Of a stretch of DNA of 11,378 nt, positions 7,021-11,378 are shown one piece after another (positions within the stretch are counted from its first letter, which is position 1; each line of letters begins with the position of its first letter). The notes under the pieces were generated by a model that was not told the origin of the DNA, did not search any database, and saw only the letters and a program-made list of their open reading frames with translations. Position numbers and translations under genes: made by a program. The stretch is from Pseudomonadota bacterium (GTDB lineage Bacteria; Myxococcota; Myxococcia; Myxococcales; Myxococcaceae). The stretch lies in the NCBI GenBank assembly GCA_023424585.1, contig JAFADT010000677.1:1-11378 (forward strand). Direction: 5' to 3'.

Positions 7021-10000
7021 ATGTCCCACGAACGTTTCACGACCAGCCGCGAGGTGTATCACCGCATCCGGTGGGACTCGCGGATCGACGCCCGCGAGTT
7101 CGTCGTCGGCTACGACGCGCACCGTGGCGCGATGGAGGAGATGCCCTTCGAGGCGTTCGTCCCCGATGGCGAGATTCCGTGGCACCGCGTCTGGTACTTC
7201 AAGCGCGGGACCCAGGTGGTGTGGGATCGCAAGGCGCGCATCGACCTCCTCAGCAATGCCCGGCCTGCGGTGGAGGCCGGGCAGCCCCCGCCCGTCGCAG
7301 TGCCGGGCTTCACCCCATGGCCCGCATGGAAGTTCGACGCACACTCGGGCGCGTGGGCCCAGGCATCCCTTGAGCCGGGCTCCTCGCTTCCCGCCGCGGC
7401 CGCGCTCACCGTCGTCACCTTCAACGTCCTCTTCGACCTGTACGACGCGGAGTTGCTGGCGACCGAGCGCAGGACCCCGGCGGCGCTCGCGCTGCTTCGC
7501 GGGACGAACGCGGATGTCATCGCCCTCCAGGAAGTCACTCCGTCGTTCCTCCGGGCCCTGCTCGCCGAACCCTGGGTGCGCGAGCACTGCTGGCTGTCGG
7601 ACGGTCCCGGCGCGCAGACCGTGACACCCTATGGCCAGGTGCTCCTGTCACGCGTGCCGCTCGCCTCCGTGTGGCAGCGCGTCTTCTCCCGGGACAAGCG
7701 CGTCATCACCGCGGAGCTTCGCGTCGCGGGGGGCACGCTGTGGGTGGCGACTCCGCACCTGACGAGCGACCGGGACGCGTCCGGAGCCTCCGCGCGCGCC
7801 ATTCAGGTCGAAGCCCTCCTGGAATGGGCACGCGTACTCGGTTCCTCCAATGAGACCGAAGCTCCGGATCTGGTGGTGGCCGGTGACTTCAACTTCGGCG
7901 ACGGTGCGCCGGAAGCGGAGTCCTTCGCGCGCGCGGGCTTCGTGGATGTCTGGTCCAGCCTGCGGCCCTCGGAGGCGGGGGAGACGTTCAACCCCCGGTT
8001 GAACACCCTGGCTGCGCTCACCACCGTCTCGGGGCGGCTCCAGCGGTTGGACCGCGTGCTGGTGGCGTCTCCCTCAGGTCGGCTCGCTCCAGAGTCTGTG
8101 GAGCTCTTGGCTGAAGCCCCCCTCGAGGGACCGCCCGCGCCCACGGGGCAGCCGCTCTTCGTCTCGGATCACTTCGGGCTGCGCTGTGTCCTGCGCCGCG
8201 AATCCGCTGAGTCCCCCGTGGGGCTCGCCGCGCGAACCGCCACGGAGCTGGTCCATCACACGGCCCTGGTGCTGATTCCTCCAGAGGACGTCTGGGGACC
8301 CATCCAGGCATTGCGAAAGAAACACGACGCGAAGTTCCAGCGGTGGATGCCTCACCTCACGCTGCTGTATCCCTTCGTTCCGGAAGAGGACTTCGAGATG
8401 GCGGAAGCCATCCTCGCGGATGCCCTCCAGGGGGTCGTGCCCTTCGAGGTGACGCTCTCCTCGTTCGAGCACTTCGAGCACCGCGCCAACGCGACAGCGT
8501 GGCTCCGCCCCGATGAGCAGCCTCCCGGTGCGCTGGCGGCCCTGCACGCGAAGCTCGTGGCGGCCCTGCCTGAATGCGCCTCCTCCGCGCACGGCGGCTT
8601 CACGCCCCACCTCTCCGTGGGGCAGCTCCCGCGCTCCTCGGACATCCCCCGCACGCTCGCTGATTGGCAGCGGGGCTGGCGACCGCTGAAGTTCCGCGTG
8701 GGCGAGCTGTGCCTCATCCGGAGGAAGGGCGACACACCCTTCGAGGTCATCCGCCGCCTTCCCCTCGCGCAGCCGGTTCGTGCCGCGCCGGAACAGGAGG
8801 ACACGCCGCTGCGCGAAGTGCTGGCCTCCATCGGCGCCGCCGAGGCATGCGAGGGCCGCGCCGCCCGGACCGCGGCCGTGGAGCAGCTGTGCGCGCACTG
8901 CGAACGGATTGGCGCCACGCTGCTTCCGTATGGCTCCTATCTCCTGGGCACGGATGGCGCGGGCAGTGACGTGGACGCGGTCGCCATCGGACCGGCGAGC
9001 CTGTCTCGCGACGACTTCGCTCGGGCGCTCCTCCAGGAGCTTGCACCGGGCACGGCTCGCTACGTGGCGGACGCCGCCATCCCGCTGGTGAAGCTGTCGC
9101 TGGGGGACGTGAGCTTCGACCTGGCCTATGCGAGTCGCCCCGAGGGCGTGCCCTTGGAAGAGCCCCGGACGCTGCTCGAGCGGCATGGCTCTGAGCTCGA
9201 CCCTCCAGGCCTCCGCGCCGTGCTGGGGTGGGCTGACACGTCGAGCCTGATGGACGCCGTCGCCCGTGACCGTGGACGGGCTGAACGGTTCCGGACCCTG
9301 CTGCGCGCGGTGAAGGCCTGGGCGCGAGCCCGAGGCATCTACTCGCATGCGCTGGGCTACCTGGGTGGGCTGTCGTGGACGCTGCTCGCGGCGTGGGTCT
9401 GCACCCGCGCGACCCCGGACGCACTGCGGTCCGACGCGTCGCTGCTCGCGCACTTCTTCGGCACCTTCGCTTCCTGGCCGTGGCCCCAGCCGGTGACACT
9501 CACCCCCGAGACGGCGCGCTACCGGCCCGAAGGCAAGCGGGACCTCCTGCCTGTCATTGCTCCCGCGCTTCCGGCTCGAAACACCGCGCGCAACGTGTCC
9601 CGGTCCACGTCCCGCGTCCTCCGCGAGGAGCTGCTCCGGGCCCGCGAGCTCGTGGCCCACGCTCGGGCTTCGGGGACCGCTTCGGCCTGGTCAGCGCTCT
9701 TCCAGCCCCTGGCCGCCAGCGAGCTCCCGCCGGTCGCCTTGCGGCTGTTTGCGGAAGCCGCCTCTGCCGAGGAGCGGGAGATCGTCGCGGGGTGGATCCT
9801 CGGGCATGTCACGGCCCTGGTGTACCGGCTGGAAGGTGACCGGCGTCTCTCCGTGCGTCCGCTCCAGCCGTCACAGGCTGGAGGAGCGCTGCTCATCGGG
9901 CTGGAGGTGCGCGATGCGCGCGATGCGGCGGCGTTGATCTGGCAGCCGTCGAGCCCACTGTTCGCGGCCGTGGAGGCGTTCCGCGCGTCCTTCCAGGAAT

Positions 10001-10086
10001 GGACGCACCGCCCTGCCGGCGCGGTGCTCCAGGTCGAGTGGGTGCGCGGCAACGACAGCGCACGGAGCGACACGCCCGCCCCGTAG
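7021..10086 (+). CDS. Four-domain RNA repair/tailing enzyme: MJ1316 + EEP + 2H phosphoesterase + eukaryote-type poly(A) polymerase
   Basis: 1021 residues. Residues 7-78 match MJ1316/DUF504 (WDSRID, EIPWHRVWYF, VVWDRK), thought to recognise RNA cyclic-phosphate ends. Residues 128-392 are an EEP nuclease/phosphatase with Asn135 (TFNV), Glu171 (ALQEV), His246, Asp289 and Asn291 (GDFN), Asp344 (LDRVL) and Asp383-His384 (SDH). Residues 408-582 are a 2H (LigT/AKAP7-like) phosphoesterase with both signature histidines, MPHLTLLYPF (His445) and FTPHLSVGQ (His530). Residues 596-1008 are a canonical poly(A) polymerase: GS at 638-639, Asp650, Asp652 and Asp700, then LRAVKAWARARGIYS, GYLGGLSW, FFGTFASWPWPQPV, LLPVIAPALP, NVSRST and an RNA-binding tail. 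Inference: it recognises, trims or dephosphorylates, and re-tails damaged RNA in the cytoplasm. ATG 7021 is chosen because MJ1316 begins there; no strong ribosome binding site is seen. It may be co-transcribed with the upstream EH_Signature gene. Confidence 0.93.
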   Translation: MSHERFTTSREVYHRIRWDSRIDAREFVVGYDAHRGAMEEMPFEAFVPDGEIPWHRVWYFKRGTQVVWDRKARIDLLSNARPAVEAGQPPPVAVPGFTPWPAWKFDAHSGAWAQASLEPGSSLPAAAALTVVTFNVLFDLYDAELLATERRTPAALALLRGTNADVIALQEVTPSFLRALLAEPWVREHCWLSDGPGAQTVTPYGQVLLSRVPLASVWQRVFSRDKRVITAELRVAGGTLWVATPHLTSDRDASGASARAIQVEALLEWARVLGSSNETEAPDLVVAGDFNFGDGAPEAESFARAGFVDVWSSLRPSEAGETFNPRLNTLAALTTVSGRLQRLDRVLVASPSGRLAPESVELLAEAPLEGPPAPTGQPLFVSDHFGLRCVLRRESAESPVGLAARTATELVHHTALVLIPPEDVWGPIQALRKKHDAKFQRWMPHLTLLYPFVPEEDFEMAEAILADALQGVVPFEVTLSSFEHFEHRANATAWLRPDEQPPGALAALHAKLVAALPECASSAHGGFTPHLSVGQLPRSSDIPRTLADWQRGWRPLKFRVGELCLIRRKGDTPFEVIRRLPLAQPVRAAPEQEDTPLREVLASIGAAEACEGRAARTAAVEQLCAHCERIGATLLPYGSYLLGTDGAGSDVDAVAIGPASLSRDDFARALLQELAPGTARYVADAAIPLVKLSLGDVSFDLAYASRPEGVPLEEPRTLLERHGSELDPPGLRAVLGWADTSSLMDAVARDRGRAERFRTLLRAVKAWARARGIYSHALGYLGGLSWTLLAAWVCTRATPDALRSDASLLAHFFGTFASWPWPQPVTLTPETARYRPEGKRDLLPVIAPALPARNTARNVSRSTSRVLREELLRARELVAHARASGTASAWSALFQPLAASELPPVALRLFAEAASAEEREIVAGWILGHVTALVYRLEGDRRLSVRPLQPSQAGGALLIGLEVRDARDAAALIWQPSSPLFAAVEAFRASFQEWTHRPAGAVLQVEWVRGNDSARSDTPAP

Positions 10087-10109
10087 CGCGGGCCCCCCCG
10101 GTACCGCCG

Positions 10110-11291
10110 TTACTTCGAGCCCGCGAGCCACGAACCCCAACGCACGATTCGCGTGCCGCCCTCCGACTCGCGCTGGCCTCCCGCCACCACGCGCTCGGTG
10201 CTGTTGGCGAGCGGCTGGAAGCGCGCCTCGTAGGGCAGGCCCGCGAGCCCCGGCGCCCACGGGTCGGCCGCGTAGGTCTGCGTGAAGACGCGCTCGGTGC
10301 CTTCGACGTTCTCCTGGCTCTGCTCGGTCAGGGCCGGCACGTCGTGGCCCTCCGCGCTGAACGTGCCCTTCGTGCCGGAGGCCGCCGCGGCGGGCGGCCA
10401 GTCTCCCGCGGCCAGCACCTCCCACGGCATCCCCAGCAGCAGCTCCTCCAGGGGCTCCGGCTCGGCCTGCGAGAAGTCGGAGCAGGGGGCGGCGTTGGCC
10501 TCGACGGGGCCTTCGGTGCGCAGGAGGTAGCCGCGCTCGGCGCTGAGGCACACGCGCTGTACGCCGGGCGCGGGGCCCACGTCCACGTTGCGCTCGTAGT
10601 ACGCGCCCGGGCCCAGCGGTCGCTCCAGCGCGGGCACGGGGGCGTTGGCCTCCGTCGAGCCCTCACGGACCTCGAGCAGCGTCAACTGGACGCCGCCTGG
10701 AACGCGGAAGCCCGCGGACTCCGTGCCCGCTTCAAGCAGACCGCGCGTGAGGTACAGCGGCCCCGGCGTGTTGGCGTACACGCGCGTGCGCAGGGGACCG
10801 TCGAAGGAGCGCTGGTCGCTGACGTAGCGCACGGCTTCCCAGGTCCGTCCTGCCTTGGAGGCGACCTCGGCGGTGGCCGTGCCCCCATACGGCACATCGA
10901 GCGGGCGCGTCGTGTTCGAGCGCACGGGGATGAGCAGCTCCTGCGCCAGCCGCGCCTGGGACAGCGGTCTGCCGCTCTCATCACTGAAGGCCACGCGCAC
11001 CCATACCCAGGGCTGCTGCACGGCCACCACCTCCAGGGTCAGCTGGCCCTGGAGCGTGCGCGCGGTGCCACCAGCGCGAGGCTCGGGGCCCTGCGTCGCG
11101 CTGAAGGAGTAGTGGACTCCATCGCCCACGCGTGCGCGCACCCAGCCTTCGGCGGCCTGCACCGCCGCCGAATCCCGGGTCCGCGTGTCGGAAGGGGAGG
11201 GGCCGCTGGACTTCGTGCTCTCGCAGCCGGGGAGGAACGACAGGGCCGCGCCCAACAGCGCGGCGAACGGGAGGGATGGGCGCATGGACAT
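10110..11291 (-). CDS. Hypothetical lipoprotein
   Basis: 393 residues, family not recognised. The N-terminus MSMRPSLPFAALLGAALSFLPGC is a probable lipoprotein signal peptide with lipidation at Cys23; proline at -2 of the lipobox is unusual, so cleavage is likely but not certain. A Ser/Thr/Pro-rich spacer follows (24-42), then a soluble body rich in beta-strand patterns, including QLTLEVVAVQQPWVWVRVAF and GTRIVRWGSWLAGSK at the end. Only two cysteines follow the signal (in RVCLSAERG and APCSDF), which could form a disulfide. No catalytic motif was seen. The start could be ATG 11291 or 11285; neither has a strong ribosome binding site. It converges on the RNA repair gene with a 23-bp gap and is probably unrelated to it. 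Expected location is the periplasmic or outer face of the envelope. Confidence 0.75.
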   Translation of the reverse strand: MSMRPSLPFAALLGAALSFLPGCESTKSSGPSPSDTRTRDSAAVQAAEGWVRARVGDGVHYSFSATQGPEPRAGGTARTLQGQLTLEVVAVQQPWVWVRVAFSDESGRPLSQARLAQELLIPVRSNTTRPLDVPYGGTATAEVASKAGRTWEAVRYVSDQRSFDGPLRTRVYANTPGPLYLTRGLLEAGTESAGFRVPGGVQLTLLEVREGSTEANAPVPALERPLGPGAYYERNVDVGPAPGVQRVCLSAERGYLLRTEGPVEANAAPCSDFSQAEPEPLEELLLGMPWEVLAAGDWPPAAAASGTKGTFSAEGHDVPALTEQSQENVEGTERVFTQTYAADPWAPGLAGLPYEARFQPLANSTERVVAGGQRESEGGTRIVRWGSWLAGSK

Positions 11292-11378
11292 GGGACACGA
11301 AATACCGGGAGTGGATTCAATTCCCAGTGCTCACACGGGCGGCGTGTATTTCCTGAATTGTGGGAGTAAATGCGACCC
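11292..11378 (-). promoter_or_regulatory. Upstream region of the hypothetical lipoprotein
   Basis: This stretch is clearly more AT-rich than the rest of the window, as expected for a promoter. A 6-bp inverted pair CAATTC (11318-11323) and GAATTG (11355-11360) is visible. No -35/-10 pair with standard spacing could be named. Confidence 0.3.

Noticed and set aside
8074..9660. Minus-strand open frame of over 500 codons opposite the RNA repair gene
   Set aside because: The plus strand carries continuous, well-conserved 2H and PAP domains here. The reverse frame is low-complexity Arg/Gly/Glu sequence without motifs.
6025..10086. Complete Zorya system
   Set aside because: No MotA-like ZorA, OmpA/MotB-like ZorB or helicase ZorD is encoded in the window; only an EH_Signature protein is present.
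9999..11369. Plus-strand open frame of over 450 codons across the end of the repair gene and the last lipoprotein
   Set aside because: It overlaps two supported genes, has Ala/Arg/Gly/His shadow composition and no family signal. The minus-strand frame has a signal peptide and normal composition.

Overview
The window is GC-rich DNA (strong G/C preference at third codon positions) with a gene content typical of a myxobacterium (Myxococcus/Corallococcus/Pyxidicoccus group). It holds a sigma-54 activator with a Fis-type helix-turn-helix, lipoproteins with Pro-Asp-Ala-Gly linkers, and many genes without strong ribosome binding sites. The taxonomic call is an inference from style and content. No RNA gene, insertion sequence, CRISPR array or phage gene was seen.

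Left part (1-5539), mostly housekeeping or metabolic genes in alternating orientation. In order: the C-terminal part of a sigma-54 enhancer-binding protein (+) whose ATPase looks catalytically degenerate; an EamA-family drug/metabolite exporter (-); pseudouridine-5'-phosphate glycosidase PsuG (+); a free methionine-(R)-sulfoxide reductase of the GAF family (-); a SIR2/CobB-type NAD-dependent deacylase (+), divergent from the reductase over 73 bp; and a secreted lipoprotein with a low-complexity linker and a propeller-like body (-). Two of the convergent gene pairs meet at perfect hairpins that include stop codons. These probably act as two-way terminators.

Middle (5540-6024): about 485 bp with no convincing intact gene. 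Short stretches with codon-like composition appear in shifting frames, so this may be the worn N-terminal half of the next gene.

Right part (6025-11291). First comes a 300-residue EH_Signature protein (+), resembling the C-terminal half of ZorC from the Zorya anti-phage system but without ZorA, ZorB or ZorD nearby. Next, 93 bp downstream on the same strand, is the most striking gene: a 1021-residue fusion of four RNA-end-handling modules. These are an MJ1316/DUF504 RNA-end recognition domain, an endonuclease/exonuclease/phosphatase (EEP) domain, a 2H phosphoesterase (2'-5' RNA ligase-like) domain and a complete eukaryote-style poly(A) polymerase. All catalytic motifs appear intact. The simplest reading is a single-chain RNA repair or re-tailing enzyme that recognises damaged ends, processes them and adds nucleotides. 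Its position beside a ZorC-like gene hints at a role in conflict with phage or toxins. A convergent hypothetical lipoprotein (-) closes the window.
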